Positions 45,891 through 55,177 of a DNA stretch of 64,000 nucleotides are shown one piece after another. Within the stretch, counting starts at the first letter, position 1; each line of letters opens with the position of its first letter. Both the position numbers and the translations under genes were made by a program. The stretch is taken from positions 1 to 64,000 of the forward strand of contig NZ_LVLC01000012.1 of assembly GCF_002092855.1 (NCBI RefSeq), read 5' to 3'. This stretch comes from Campylobacter concisus. Lineage in GTDB: Bacteria > Campylobacterota > Campylobacteria > Campylobacterales > Campylobacteraceae. The notes below the pieces were generated by a model. It saw only the letters and a program-made list of their open reading frames with translations. It was not told the origin of the DNA and did not search any database.

Positions 45891-46226
45891 TTAAAAAATT
45901 CTTATCAAAAGCATGTAAATTCCAGTCGAAACGACTATGCTAAGAAGGGTATTTTTAAATTTTAAATGCATCAAAATAGCTATAAAAACTGCTGCTATCT
46001 CGCTTAAGCCATAAGGAAACTCGCTAAACTTAGTATCTTTTAGCCCGTAGCATACCAAAACGACCATTATCATCATACCCATGTGTTTCTCAATGGCGTC
46101 TAAATAAGGGTTTGGCTTATAGTTTCTTAACGCATAAAACGGCGTCGCACGTGTGATAAAAGTTGCGATTGCACTTACAACAACCGCCAAAAATAACACC
46201 ATCTCGCTTGAGCTTACACTTATCAA
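45891..46226 (-). CDS. azlD: AzlD-type branched-chain amino-acid exporter subunit
   Basis: 111 aa with four hydrophobic segments. Conserved ITRATPFYALRNYKPN (~23-38) near TM1 is the AzlD signature. Works with the adjacent AzlC to export branched-chain amino acids. It overlaps azlC by 4 bp. Confidence 0.88.
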   Translation of the reverse strand: MISVSSSEMVLFLAVVVSAIATFITRATPFYALRNYKPNPYLDAIEKHMGMMIMVVLVCYGLKDTKFSEFPYGLSEIAAVFIAILMHLKFKNTLLSIVVSTGIYMLLIRIF

Positions 46227-46885
46227 ATTTTATCCTTAAACAAAATCAAAAATATAAAACAAAGCGCCATCGAGCCAACAAGCACAAATTTAGCTGGAAA
46301 TAGGCTCACTCCAAGCACACCAAAAAAGATCGCCACAAAGAGCACGCGGTAATTTTTATCATTTTTAAACATCTCGATGACGACCACTATAAAAAGCGAG
46401 GTCAAACTAAACTCAAGCCCCTTTGTATCGGCCTTGATAAAGTCGCCAAGTATCGCTCCAAGCAGCGTTCCAGCCGCCCAGTAAGACCAAGAAAGTACAT
46501 TTAGCCATGTAAAGACAAAACTTCGCTCACTTGCGTCCTTTAGCCCTAAATTTTTAAATATCGCAAAAGTCTCATCTGTTAGCAACGAAATATTCAAAAG
46601 CCTAAATTTGATCCCACTATACTCTTTTAAAAGTGAAATTCCATAAAAAGTATGGCGCAAATTTACAAGGTAGCTCACGATAAAGACCTCAATATAGCTC
46701 GTGCCAACGCTAAAAAGCGAGAGCATCATAAACTGTGCTGCTCCGCCATATGCTAATGTACTAAGTGCCACGGCGATAAATGTGCTAACACCCATGCTTT
46801 TAGCCAAAATGCCAAATGCAACACCAAGCGGGAAATAGCCCATAAAGATAGGGATGGATAGTTTAAAAACATATTTAAATGTCAA
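46223..46885 (-). CDS. azlC: AzlC-type branched-chain amino-acid exporter
   Basis: 220 aa from TTG 46885 (reads LTFKYVFKLSIPIFMGYFPLG), chosen because GAAGG lies 7 nt upstream and AzlC proteins start about there; the longer ORF to 47098 would run into the divergent Sel1-like gene and its promoter. Motifs: GVAFGILAKSMGVS, AQFMMLSLF and YLVNLRHTFYGISL. About six to seven TMs. Exports branched-chain amino acids with AzlD. Confidence 0.85.
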   Translation of the reverse strand: MTFKYVFKLSIPIFMGYFPLGVAFGILAKSMGVSTFIAVALSTLAYGGAAQFMMLSLFSVGTSYIEVFIVSYLVNLRHTFYGISLLKEYSGIKFRLLNISLLTDETFAIFKNLGLKDASERSFVFTWLNVLSWSYWAAGTLLGAILGDFIKADTKGLEFSLTSLFIVVVIEMFKNDKNYRVLFVAIFFGVLGVSLFPAKFVLVGSMALCFIFLILFKDKI

Positions 46886-46988
46886 ATTTTTACCTTCATA
46901 AAAAGCCGAAATGTTAGCAAAATTTGAAAAATTTAGAGTAAAAATGGAGCTAATTTTATAAAATAATAAAAATTTATGGAGCCAAAAG

Positions 46989-47432
46989 ATGAAAAAGATA
47001 ATTTTAATTTTACTTTGTGTTCTTTTTTCTTGGGGTAAAAATTTTGATATCACTAAGCTTGAAAGTGAGTGCGCTTTAAATAACGTAGAAAGCTGCACCG
47101 ATCTTATATATATCTACCTTGACAACAATGAGCGCGATAAAATGGCAGCTATTGCGAACAAGGCCTGCGAACTAGGCAATCCACATAGTTGTCTCTTTTT
47201 AGGAAATATATATCTACGAAAAGACACTCTAGCACAAGAGAAAGAAGAAGGGCTTAGCCTTTATAATAAGGCTTGCGAACTAAAAAATGCATTTGCTTGC
47301 TATACTCTTGCGCTCATTTATGAAACTGGAGATGCTGGTGTGTTGCAAGATAAAAATAGAGCAAAAAACTACTGCAAAAAAGCCTGTGAGCTTGATTTGG
47401 AAGAAGCATGCAGTATGCTTAAAAATTTTTAA
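46989..47432 (+). CDS. Secreted cysteine-rich Sel1-repeat (Hcp-like) protein
   Basis: 147 aa with a signal peptide (MKKIILILLCVLFSWG, cleavage ~16). At least two Sel1/TPR-like repeats with paired Cys (NKACELGNPHSCLFLGNIYL; NKACELKNAFACYTLALIYE; then KKACELDLEEACSMLKNF) place it with Helicobacter cysteine-rich proteins (Hcp, beta-lactamase-like SLR family). Each repeat probably carries one disulfide. Such proteins are periplasmic or released and interact with host or envelope components; function here is unknown. ATG is preceded by GGAGCCAAAAG. Confidence 0.82.
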   Translation: MKKIILILLCVLFSWGKNFDITKLESECALNNVESCTDLIYIYLDNNERDKMAAIANKACELGNPHSCLFLGNIYLRKDTLAQEKEEGLSLYNKACELKNAFACYTLALIYETGDAGVLQDKNRAKNYCKKACELDLEEACSMLKNF

Positions 47433-47512
47433 TTAAGCAAAAGATGCTTTTATTCTTGCTCTTAAAAGCAGAAATTTTAGATAAACTGTGCCAAATTTTA
47501 ATTTCGCCCAAA

Positions 47513-47626
47513 TTAATGCGTCTGTTTTATCGAGTCCTTACCTTTTGGCGTTTTGTTTAAAAAGTAAAATACCTCAAGCGTAAAAGAAAGTAGTATAAGC
47601 CCAACAATAGCTAGAGTCGCGTTCAT
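47513..47626 (-). CDS. 37-aa single-TM miniprotein downstream of flgG
   Basis: ATG 47626 follows AGGTAGGTAGT and lies 5 nt after the flgG stop. Encodes a hydrophobic helix (MNATLAIVGLILLSFTLEVF) and a short polar tail (NKTPKGKDSIKQTH). It appears to be the last gene of the flgG2-flgG transcript. No family recognised. Confidence 0.5.
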   Translation of the reverse strand: MNATLAIVGLILLSFTLEVFYFLNKTPKGKDSIKQTH

Positions 47627-47631
47627 ACTAC

Positions 47632-48420
47632 CTACCTTTTAAGCCCATTTACTATTTCAAGCATCGAATCACTCGTAGTTATAGCCTTTGAGTTTGCCTC
47701 GTATGCGCGCTGACCAGTTATAAGATCAGTCATCTCTTCGACCAGTTGGACGTTACTCATCTCGACAAATCCTTGTCTGATCGTACCAAGTCCGTCAAGT
47801 CCTGCTACACCTACCACCACGTTACCACTAGCGCTTGTTTCTAGATAGTTATTATCACCCATTGAGTGAAGGCCAGCTGGGTTTATGAAATTTGCTAGCT
47901 CGATCTGACCTATCTGAGCCATCTCTCTCTCACCTGCTTGGAGCACTGATACGGTGCCATCTGTGCCGATAGAAATTTGCGTCGCATTTGCAGGGACTGT
48001 GATCTGAGGGATGAGCTGATAGCCATCGCTATTTACAATAGTGCCGTTTGCATCAAGCTTAAATGCACCATTTCTAGTATAGGCTGTTGTGCCATCAGGC
48101 AGCTGAATCTGAAAAAATCCATTGCCCGCTATTACCATATCTAGGTTGTTGCTGGTCTCTTTGAAATAGCCCTGGGAGAAAATTTTATTTATCGCCGTTG
48201 GACGCACGCCAAGACCCACTTCAATGCCTGTTGGGCTTGTGGTAGTCTGGCTTGTAGCCGTACCTGCGTACTCCATAACTTGATACATAAGATCAGCAAA
48301 TTCAGCCCTATTTTTCTTGTATCCATAGGTATTTACGTTTGCGATGTTGTGTGAGGTTACGTCTATCTGCGTCTGCTGAGCTATCATGCCAGTGGCCGCA
48401 GTGTAAAGTGATCTCATCAT
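47632..48420 (-). CDS. flgG: Flagellar distal rod protein FlgG
   Basis: 262 aa. Starts MMRSLYTAATGMIAQQTQID and has the SHNIANVNTYGYKKNRAEF rod-family motif, a middle beta domain, and the C-terminal VQLVEEMTDLITGQRAYEANSK helix. It is assembled into the distal rod through the flagellar export apparatus. It lies 15 nt after flgG2 in a sigma54-driven pair. Confidence 0.95.
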   Translation of the reverse strand: MMRSLYTAATGMIAQQTQIDVTSHNIANVNTYGYKKNRAEFADLMYQVMEYAGTATSQTTTSPTGIEVGLGVRPTAINKIFSQGYFKETSNNLDMVIAGNGFFQIQLPDGTTAYTRNGAFKLDANGTIVNSDGYQLIPQITVPANATQISIGTDGTVSVLQAGEREMAQIGQIELANFINPAGLHSMGDNNYLETSASGNVVVGVAGLDGLGTIRQGFVEMSNVQLVEEMTDLITGQRAYEANSKAITTSDSMLEIVNGLKR

Positions 48421-48435
48421 AGTTTTATCCTTTTA

Positions 48436-49245
48436 TTAAGCTTTTAGAGCTAGTTTTTGAACAGCATCTTGGTTAAGATCGTTCATGTGGCTTGTCATAA
48501 CCTTTTGATACATATCAACTAAGCGCTGGGTTTCTATAAGACCAACCATTTCTAAAACTGGGTTTACGTTTGACATCTGAGCATATCCTTGCATTACGCT
48601 ATCAGCCTCATCAAGCTCTGTGATGTCGTTAAAATTTCTAGTTTCAAAGAGGTTGTCGCCGACCTTTTTAAGATCTCTTATCTCTCTTGGCTGAGCGATA
48701 AAAAATTTAGAAAATTGATTATTATTTGAGTATAAATTTCCATTTTTATCAGCAGTTAGCACCTCACCTTGTGGTACTTGAATGCCTCTTTGACCGGGGC
48801 TTTGTGCCTCATAGCCACTTGGTAAAACCTTATAGCCCTCCTTTGTGACGATATAGCCGTCGCCATCAAGGCTAAAAGAGCCGTTTTTGCTAAGCTTTAC
48901 ACCATTTGGGGTATCAACTAAGAAAAATGCGTCATCTCTTTTTATCGCAAAATCAAGCGTGTTTGAGCTGTATTTAAAGCCACCAGCACTAAAGTCGGTG
49001 TATTCTTCGCTCACTTGTGGCACGCGATTAAGCGTTCTATTTAAAAATTTTGCTCCATCTTTTGTGTGATTTTTAAGTGGAAGCTCATCTTGTGTCTCTT
49101 TAAAAATTCTCGCAAAATCTCCGATAACTACGTCATTTCGCTTGTAGCCGATCGTATTTACATTTGCAAGATTGTTTGAGATCACATTTAGTCTGTTAAA
49201 CTGCGTTACCATGCCAGCAGTGGCTTGATAATAACCATTTTGCAT
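48436..49245 (-). CDS. flgG2: Flagellar rod protein FlgG2 (FlgF-like)
   Basis: 269 aa. Starts MQNGYYQATAGMVTQFNRLN with the NVISNNLANVNTIGYKRND motif; the C-terminus has MSNVNPVLEMVGLIETQRLVDM. It is the paralogue of FlgG that Campylobacter names FlgG2 and that occupies the FlgF role in the proximal rod. A strong RpoN promoter lies 36-53 nt upstream of the ATG. Confidence 0.92.
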   Translation of the reverse strand: MQNGYYQATAGMVTQFNRLNVISNNLANVNTIGYKRNDVVIGDFARIFKETQDELPLKNHTKDGAKFLNRTLNRVPQVSEEYTDFSAGGFKYSSNTLDFAIKRDDAFFLVDTPNGVKLSKNGSFSLDGDGYIVTKEGYKVLPSGYEAQSPGQRGIQVPQGEVLTADKNGNLYSNNNQFSKFFIAQPREIRDLKKVGDNLFETRNFNDITELDEADSVMQGYAQMSNVNPVLEMVGLIETQRLVDMYQKVMTSHMNDLNQDAVQKLALKA

Positions 49246-49280
49246 GCATTTTCCTAAAATTAATTATTGTCACGGTTTTA

Positions 49281-49298
49281 AAGCAATAGCTGTTCCAA
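49281..49298 (-). promoter_or_regulatory. Sigma54 promoter of flgG2-flgG
   Basis: On the minus strand TTGGAACAGCTATTGCTT matches the Campylobacter RpoN consensus at 17 of 18 positions, with GG-N10-GC spacing. Confidence 0.92.
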
Positions 49299-49384
49299 AA
49301 TTTTAATTTTTTAATTATTAAATATTTCATAAAGTTTAATAAATAATTTATTTATTTAATGTTAAGATTTGCGACTTCAATATA

Positions 49385-49403
49385 GATAATGACTATTAAA
49401 AAC
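49385..49403. promoter_or_regulatory. Candidate Fur box before the TonB-dependent receptor gene
   Basis: GATAATGACTATTAAAAAC matches the Fur box at about 13 of 19 positions, with a perfect left half (GATAATGA), 32-50 nt upstream of the receptor ATG. Iron control of such a receptor is expected. Confidence 0.5.
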
Positions 49404-49434
49404 AATAAAAATACAAAAAAGGATACATACTATT

Positions 49435-52374
49435 ATGAAAAAGACTTCACTAGTTGTTTTGTTTTGTGCTGGCTTAAATTTGTTGGCCCAAGAAAGTGAG
49501 AATATAAAAGAAGTTGAACTTGGCGGAGTAGAGGTAACTGCGGAAGAAGAAAACGTAAAGAATAAAAAGATTAGTGAAGTAAAAAAGACAGCAAGTGAGC
49601 TTACCAAACAACAAGTAAGCGATACTAGAGATATGGTGCGCTATGACACTGGTGTAAGCGTAGTTGAGACTGGTCGCTTTGGCTCTAGCGGATATGCTAT
49701 AAGAGGCGTTGACGAAAACCGTGTGGCTATCAGTATCGATGGACTTAATCAAGCTGAAACACTTTCATCACAGGGATTTAAGGATCTCTTTGAAGGATAT
49801 GGAAATTTTAACAATACAAGAAATGGCGTAGAGATAGAAAACATCCAGCAAGTAAATATTACAAAAGGAGCAGATAGTATAAAAACCGGCTCAGGTGCAC
49901 TTGGTGGCTCTGTAATGTTTGAAACAAAAGACGCCAGAGACTATCTTACAGAAAAAGACTGGTTTTACGGCTTTAAAGCACAAAAATCATCAGCCAACGA
50001 TGAAAAACTATTTTCTCATACGATGGCCGCACGAGCAAAATGGTTTGATATTCTCTTTATCACTACAAAAAGAGATGGTCATGAGATGAAAAACTGGGGT
50101 TACAAGACATACGATGATAGCGTGCTTGGCAAAGAGAGAGAAAAACCAGATCCTTATACCATAAATACAGATAGTAGGCTATTTAAATTTGGTGTAAATT
50201 TTAATGAAACGAACCGCTTTAGCGTAGGAATCGATAGAAGTACAAAAGAGACAGTAGGTACTGACTGGTCGTATAAATTTGCTCTTTTTCAAAGTGGTAA
50301 TACAAATGACATAGTCTATAGTACCGACACAAGGCACGTAAATGACAAAAATAAGCGCGAAAATATCTTTTACACATACGAAAACTACGATGAAAATCCA
50401 CTTTGGGATAGCATGAAGCTAACCTACTCAAAACAAAAGATCCAGCTAAAAGCAAGGACTGATGAGTACTGCGATAAAAATGACTGTCAGGGCCTGCTAA
50501 ATCCATCAGGATTAAAGTTAAATAACGAAGGTAAACTGGTAGATAAATATGGTGGTGACTTAGAAATGAGACAAGTAGAAAAAGAGCCTTGGCCTGGAGC
50601 TGGCTTCACTTTTCCTCAAGATATCGTGTTTGATAGTCATGGAAACGAAGTAGACGAAACATTCTATGGAAGAACACATCGTGGAGTAGATAAACTTCTT
50701 GTTGATTGCAACCAGTATGATTGTTCCAAACCTTTAACACTTTTTAATAAAACAACTAAAAAATATGAAACCTACGATCTAACTCCACAAAATATGCCAG
50801 ATGGCAATGGAAAATATGCAGAACTTACTCCAAAAAATAGATTTGAGGAACTACTTTTGCCAAGAGCTCCAGGATACATTGAAAATAACTGGAAAGACAG
50901 GGATCTAAATACCGATACAAAACAGCTAAATTTAGATGCAACAAAGGAATTTAGTCTATTTAAAATGGATCACGCCTTAAAATACGGTGGGCTTTATAAT
51001 CAAACAGATAAAAGCATGGTAAATAGGCAAGGCTATGAGGCGTATAATAAGGCATGGTGGGCGAAATATTTCTTTGGCATGGCAAACAAAGGCACAGGCT
51101 TATCTCAAAACTGGCAACCAGACAAATGTATGCCTCACGGCGGAAATGAGTACAGTACGCTTTGTAGACATGAGGATGATAAATTTAGCTTTTTGATACC
51201 TGTTGAGACGAAGACAAAGGCATTTTATCTAGGTGATGATATATCTTTGACTGAAATTTTAAGCGTTGATTTAAACTATAGATTTGACAAAATAACACAC
51301 AATCCAAGCTACATACCAGGCAAAACACCAAAGTTACCAACTGATCTTTTTGCTGGTGTTTTTATACCTTTTACCATACCACCTGGCACTAGCCCAGAAG
51401 AAGCAAAAAGGATAAAAACCAAAAACGCTGAAGAAAATGCACTATATCTAGCAAGTCAAAAGAGAGATTTTACACATCATTCGTATTCACTTGCGACAAA
51501 TTTTGACCCATTTGAACACATAAGACTTCAGGCAAAATACGCAAATGGCTTTAGAGCTCCAACATCTGATGAAATTTATTTTACTTTTCAGCATCCTGAT
51601 TTTACGATATTTCCAAATTTAGCCCTTCAGCCTGAGATCGCAAAAACAAAAGAATTTGCTGTAACTCTTCATAACTCGCCTAGCTTTTTTACGATAAATC
51701 TCTTTCAAACTGACTATAAAAATTTCATCGATCTAAAGTACATCGGTCGTGGTACGCTAACATACGGTAACGCCGGTAGTAGAATGCCAGTAGAAAAATA
51801 TCAAAACGTAAATAGAGCAAAGGCTCGCGTAAGAGGTGTTGAGCTAAGTGCAAATCTAGACCTAGAGCAAGTTTATAGTGGACTAAGTGGCTTTAATGTC
51901 GGCTATAAATACCTATACCAAAAAGGACGAATGTCAGTAGATGAAAGTGGCAAGCTAGACGCTCCAATGAATGCCATCCAGCCAGCAAAATTTGTCTATA
52001 ACGTTGGATATCACACCAAAAATAATAAATTTGGAGCAAATCTATATATGACGCACGTAAAAGCAAAACGTCCAGAAGATACTTACAATATCTATGCCAA
52101 AGACGATCCAGATGCAAAAAATACTTATGTTAGATATGTCAGTAATACATACAGTCTATTTGATTTTGTAGCATTTTACAGACCGATGAAAAATTTCACA
52201 TTTACAGCAGGTGTGTATAACATCACAGATAGAAAATACACAAGCTGGGATAGTGCAAGAAGTATAAGAACTTTTGGCACAAATAATATGGTAAATAAAG
52301 AAACTGGCAGGGGCCTTGCTAGATTTTACTCACCTGGTAGAAATTTCAAGCTAACATTTGAAATGACGTTTTAA
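49435..52374 (+). CDS. TonB-dependent haem/haemoprotein receptor
   Basis: 979 aa outer-membrane receptor. Signal peptide MKKTSLVVLFCAGLNLLA; plug domain ~25-165 (VRYDTGVSVVETGRFGSSGY; IRGVDENRVAISIDG); 22-strand barrel ending in Phe (LTFEMTF). FRAP near residue 706 and an NPNL-like FPNL near 726 are the haem-receptor strand motifs. Several loops with paired Cys (CDKNDC, CNQYDC, and one around 570-580) resemble the disulfide loops of haemoglobin/transferrin/lactoferrin receptors, which makes it larger than ChuA-type haem receptors (~700 aa). Likely takes haem or iron from host haemoproteins. A Fur-like box precedes it and a hairpin follows. The haem ABC operon lies about 2-7 kb downstream. Confidence 0.87.
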   Translation: MKKTSLVVLFCAGLNLLAQESENIKEVELGGVEVTAEEENVKNKKISEVKKTASELTKQQVSDTRDMVRYDTGVSVVETGRFGSSGYAIRGVDENRVAISIDGLNQAETLSSQGFKDLFEGYGNFNNTRNGVEIENIQQVNITKGADSIKTGSGALGGSVMFETKDARDYLTEKDWFYGFKAQKSSANDEKLFSHTMAARAKWFDILFITTKRDGHEMKNWGYKTYDDSVLGKEREKPDPYTINTDSRLFKFGVNFNETNRFSVGIDRSTKETVGTDWSYKFALFQSGNTNDIVYSTDTRHVNDKNKRENIFYTYENYDENPLWDSMKLTYSKQKIQLKARTDEYCDKNDCQGLLNPSGLKLNNEGKLVDKYGGDLEMRQVEKEPWPGAGFTFPQDIVFDSHGNEVDETFYGRTHRGVDKLLVDCNQYDCSKPLTLFNKTTKKYETYDLTPQNMPDGNGKYAELTPKNRFEELLLPRAPGYIENNWKDRDLNTDTKQLNLDATKEFSLFKMDHALKYGGLYNQTDKSMVNRQGYEAYNKAWWAKYFFGMANKGTGLSQNWQPDKCMPHGGNEYSTLCRHEDDKFSFLIPVETKTKAFYLGDDISLTEILSVDLNYRFDKITHNPSYIPGKTPKLPTDLFAGVFIPFTIPPGTSPEEAKRIKTKNAEENALYLASQKRDFTHHSYSLATNFDPFEHIRLQAKYANGFRAPTSDEIYFTFQHPDFTIFPNLALQPEIAKTKEFAVTLHNSPSFFTINLFQTDYKNFIDLKYIGRGTLTYGNAGSRMPVEKYQNVNRAKARVRGVELSANLDLEQVYSGLSGFNVGYKYLYQKGRMSVDESGKLDAPMNAIQPAKFVYNVGYHTKNNKFGANLYMTHVKAKRPEDTYNIYAKDDPDAKNTYVRYVSNTYSLFDFVAFYRPMKNFTFTAGVYNITDRKYTSWDSARSIRTFGTNNMVNKETGRGLARFYSPGRNFKLTFEMTF

Positions 52375-52383
52375 TAATTTTAT

Positions 52384-52415
52384 AGCTACCGCAATTTTAG
52401 ACTTTTGCGGTAGCT
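52384..52415 (+). terminator. Terminator after the TonB-dependent receptor
   Basis: AGCTACCGCAA (52384-52394) pairs perfectly with TTGCGGTAGCT (52405-52415); 10-nt loop, then TTGTATAG. Confidence 0.75.
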
Positions 52416-52465
52416 TTGTATAGATAAAATTTCACTGTTTTGATGCACTTTTTAAAAAATTTGGG

Positions 52466-52471
52466 TATAAT
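52466..52471 (+). promoter_or_regulatory. Sigma70 -10 box for rpoD
   Basis: TATAAT in TTTGGGTATAATCC, 55 nt upstream of the rpoD ATG; no clear -35, as usual in Campylobacter. Confidence 0.65.
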
Positions 52472-52526
52472 CCACTTTCTTTTAAACAACACTTAAATCA
52501 CAATTAGACGATTCGAAAGGAAATTT

Positions 52527-54383
52527 ATGAGCGCCGCAAAAGACTCTTTTTCTCAGATAGAAGAGCTTTTCGCTGAAAATGCAAAAGGCTTTTTAACATA
52601 CGAAAAATTAGTAAAATTATTAGACAAAGCTCCGACTGCTACGATAGTAAAAAAGATAGAACAACTAGCAAAAACAAATAAAGTCCAGCTCATCACATCT
52701 GCTGAGGCCGCAAAGCTTAGAAATTTAGCCGATGCTAAAAAGCGTCAAGAAAACGCTCAAAAAAGTGATCAAGATATCGACGAGGATCTCGATCTTTCAG
52801 GCGAAAGTGACCTTTTAGAGTGGTCAAGATCTGATAGTCCTGTCAGGATGTATCTAAGAGAGATGGGGCAGATCGCGCTTCTTACAAAAGATGAAGAGGT
52901 AGAGATCAGCAAAAGGATCGAGCTTGGCGAAGATATCATTATCGATGCATTTTGTTCTGTGCCATTTTTGATCGATTTTATACTTGACTATAAAGAGCCG
53001 CTCATCAATAGAGAACGCCGTGTAAAAGAGCTTTTTAAGAGCTTTGAAGACGAGAGTGAAAACGAAGAAAATGAAGATAGTGAAGACGATATAGACGAGG
53101 AAGATGAAGAGAACGAAGAAAACGAAGCTCCTAAAAAATCAGCCAAAAACGATAAGCGCGCTGAAAAAGTTATAGAGAGCTTTAAGGCCCTCGAAAAGGC
53201 AAAAAAAGAGTGGCTAAAGACTGCAAACAAACAAGATAAAGTTGAGAGCGATGACACAGCTTCAAAGATGACTCTTGCATTTAAAAAGAAAATTTTAAAA
53301 GAGAAGCTAATGGATCTTGGCCCAACAAGCAAGCTAATTAGCGAGATCGTAAAATCAATGGAGACAGCACTAAAAAGCGACGACGAATTTGACAGAGAGC
53401 TAAAACGTTTGGAGTATCGCCTACCGATGTTTAGCGACGAGCTTAAGAAAAATCACAAAAGTATCTTAAAAGATATCATAAAGCTTAGCAAAGAAGAGAT
53501 CGCAGCTCGTGTGCCAGAAGCTACAATGGTCTCAACTTATGTCGAGATCAAAAAGCTATTTACTACAAAAGAGGCGAGCAAGCAAGGCTTTGATCTTGAG
53601 CCAACAAGGCTAAAAGAAATTTTAGAGCAGATCAAACGTGGAAAGAAAATTTCTGACGAGGCAAAAGCTAGAATGGCTAAGTCAAACCTCCGTCTAGTTG
53701 TAAGTATCGCGAAACGCTATACAAACAGGGGTTTGCCATTTTTGGATCTCATCCAAGAGGGTAACATTGGCCTTATGAAAGCGGTTGATAAATTTGAATA
53801 TAGAAAAGGCTATAAATTTTCAACCTACGCCACATGGTGGATCCGCCAAGCTATTTCGCGTGCGATCGCCGATCAGGCAAGGACGATTAGGATACCTATC
53901 CATATGATAGAGACGATAAATCGTATCAACAAAATAAACCGCAAATACCTCCAAGAAGAGGGAAAAGAGCCTGATGTAAGCGTTATCGCAAAAGAGGTTG
54001 GGCTAAGCGTTGATAAGGTAAAACAAGTCATCAAAATAACAAAAGAGCCTATCAGTCTTGAAGCTCCTATCGCAAACGAAGAAGACGGTAAATTTGGAGA
54101 TTTTGTAGAGGATAAAAGCTCTCTTTCTCCGATAGAGCAAATTTTAAAAAGTGACCTTAGAGAGCAAATTGACGATGTGCTTTCGCAACTAAATGAGCGT
54201 GAAAAAGCGGTTATTTCGATGAGATTTGGCTTGCTTGAGGATGAGAGTGACCGCACACTTGAGGAGATCGGCAAGGCCCTAAATGTCACTCGTGAGCGCG
54301 TCCGCCAAATAGAAAGCTCAGCTATCAAAAAACTAAAACACCCAAAAGTTGGTAGAAAACTCAAAAACTACATCGAAGGCTAA
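52527..54383 (+). CDS. rpoD: RNA polymerase primary sigma factor
   Basis: 618 aa sigma70. Region 1.1 at the N-terminus, region 1.2 ([21 protein letters not shown], ~109-129), a non-conserved region with an extremely acidic stretch (Glu/Asp/Asn-rich, ~171-205), regions 2.1-2.4 ([39 protein letters not shown]), region 3 and region 4 HTH ([19 protein letters not shown]). It directs transcription of housekeeping genes. The length is typical for Campylobacter. Confidence 0.97.
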   Translation: MSAAKDSFSQIEELFAENAKGFLTYEKLVKLLDKAPTATIVKKIEQLAKTNKVQLITSAEAAKLRNLADAKKRQENAQKSDQDIDEDLDLSGESDLLEWSRSDSPVRMYLREMGQIALLTKDEEVEISKRIELGEDIIIDAFCSVPFLIDFILDYKEPLINRERRVKELFKSFEDESENEENEDSEDDIDEEDEENEENEAPKKSAKNDKRAEKVIESFKALEKAKKEWLKTANKQDKVESDDTASKMTLAFKKKILKEKLMDLGPTSKLISEIVKSMETALKSDDEFDRELKRLEYRLPMFSDELKKNHKSILKDIIKLSKEEIAARVPEATMVSTYVEIKKLFTTKEASKQGFDLEPTRLKEILEQIKRGKKISDEAKARMAKSNLRLVVSIAKRYTNRGLPFLDLIQEGNIGLMKAVDKFEYRKGYKFSTYATWWIRQAISRAIADQARTIRIPIHMIETINRINKINRKYLQEEGKEPDVSVIAKEVGLSVDKVKQVIKITKEPISLEAPIANEEDGKFGDFVEDKSSLSPIEQILKSDLREQIDDVLSQLNEREKAVISMRFGLLEDESDRTLEEIGKALNVTRERVRQIESSAIKKLKHPKVGRKLKNYIEG

Positions 54384-54393
54384 AAGCCTTAAT

Positions 54394-54424
54394 CTAGCTC
54401 GAATTTCACACAAATTTGAGCTAG
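54394..54424 (+). terminator. Hairpin downstream of rpoD
   Basis: CTAGCTCGAATTT (54394-54406) pairs with AAATTTGAGCTAG (54412-54424) with one G-U pair; 5-nt loop. The U-tract is weak, so termination efficiency is uncertain. Beyond the palindrome at 54563 the rest of the 275-bp gap shows nothing I recognise. Confidence 0.55.
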
Positions 54425-54562
54425 AAGCTAAAATCAAAATTTTATACTCACATTAAAGCAAATATCTCCCACATAAATTTTAGTTATAAGAGCAACAAAG
54501 CTAGTTAACTTTTAGAGCATATTGTTGCAGTAAATTTTAGCTTTCTATTTACTAGCAAGGAT

Positions 54563-54582
54563 TGATTATAATCTTATAATCA
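54563..54582. repeat. 20-bp near-perfect palindrome
   Basis: TGATTATAATCTTATAATCA: 9-bp arms TGATTATAA and TTATAATCA around TC. It lies in the intergenic space 3' of both rpoD (plus) and the flavodoxin (minus), about 77 nt after the flavodoxin stop. It looks like a dimeric-protein binding site rather than a terminator. Confidence 0.4.
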
Positions 54583-54658
54583 CAGCACACTCACTAATGA
54601 AAATAAGATTTTACAGGCTCATTAAAAATTTTAGAGCAAAAATAGGCACAAAATGAGT

Positions 54659-55177
54659 TTAAATTTTAACCCCTCTAAATGCTTCCTTTGCGGCTTTTAC
54701 ATCAGCCTCATCTGGGTGCGTTTTGGCTCGCTCCCATCGCTCTAGTCGCTCAGGCGTTAGAGCAAATCTCGGATCATCAGGCATAGCTTTACCAAGTTTT
54801 TTTAGTTGCTCTATTACTTCAGGGGCAATCGCACCTTGACAGATAAACGTGCGCAAAATTTCATTGCCATTTTGCATAAATAGCTCTTTGCCTTGATCTA
54901 TGGCCTGTGTTGCATGCGCACTTGGTACATCAGCACCAAGGGTTATAAAAAAACCCACTTTTTTATTTTTTACACTTTGAGAGATAAATTTTTTAAATTC
55001 CTTCTCCGGTGAGCCCTGATCTATATAGTATCCAAGCGCGATAAAGTCAAACTCGCTCAAATTTATCTCACTTGCATTGGCAAAATTTATCGCCTCACAG
55101 CTAAGCTCACCAGCAATAGCCTCTGCTATCTTTTTTGTATTTCCACTTTTTGATGTATATATCACAATACTTTTCAT
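54659..55177 (-). CDS. Flavodoxin family protein of the haem operon
   Basis: 172 aa flavodoxin-like fold: FMN phosphate loop YTSKSGNTKKIAEAI (~7-21), LGYYIDQGSPEKEF (~49-62) and a C-terminal extension with many charged residues (~135-172). Such proteins supply electrons to radical SAM enzymes; HmuF, encoded in the hmu haem operon of Fusobacterium nucleatum, is reported to degrade haem itself. Here it overlaps the ChuW/HutW-like gene by 4 bp, so it is very likely the partner reductase or an accessory haem-degrading enzyme. Confidence 0.83.
   Translation of the reverse strand: MKSIVIYTSKSGNTKKIAEAIAGELSCEAINFANASEINLSEFDFIALGYYIDQGSPEKEFKKFISQSVKNKKVGFFITLGADVPSAHATQAIDQGKELFMQNGNEILRTFICQGAIAPEVIEQLKKLGKAMPDDPRFALTPERLERWERAKTHPDEADVKAAKEAFRGVKI

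Noticed and set aside
46886-47098. Long N-terminal extension of AzlC
   Set aside because: It runs into the divergent Sel1 gene, has no ribosome site, and reads as low-complexity promoter DNA.
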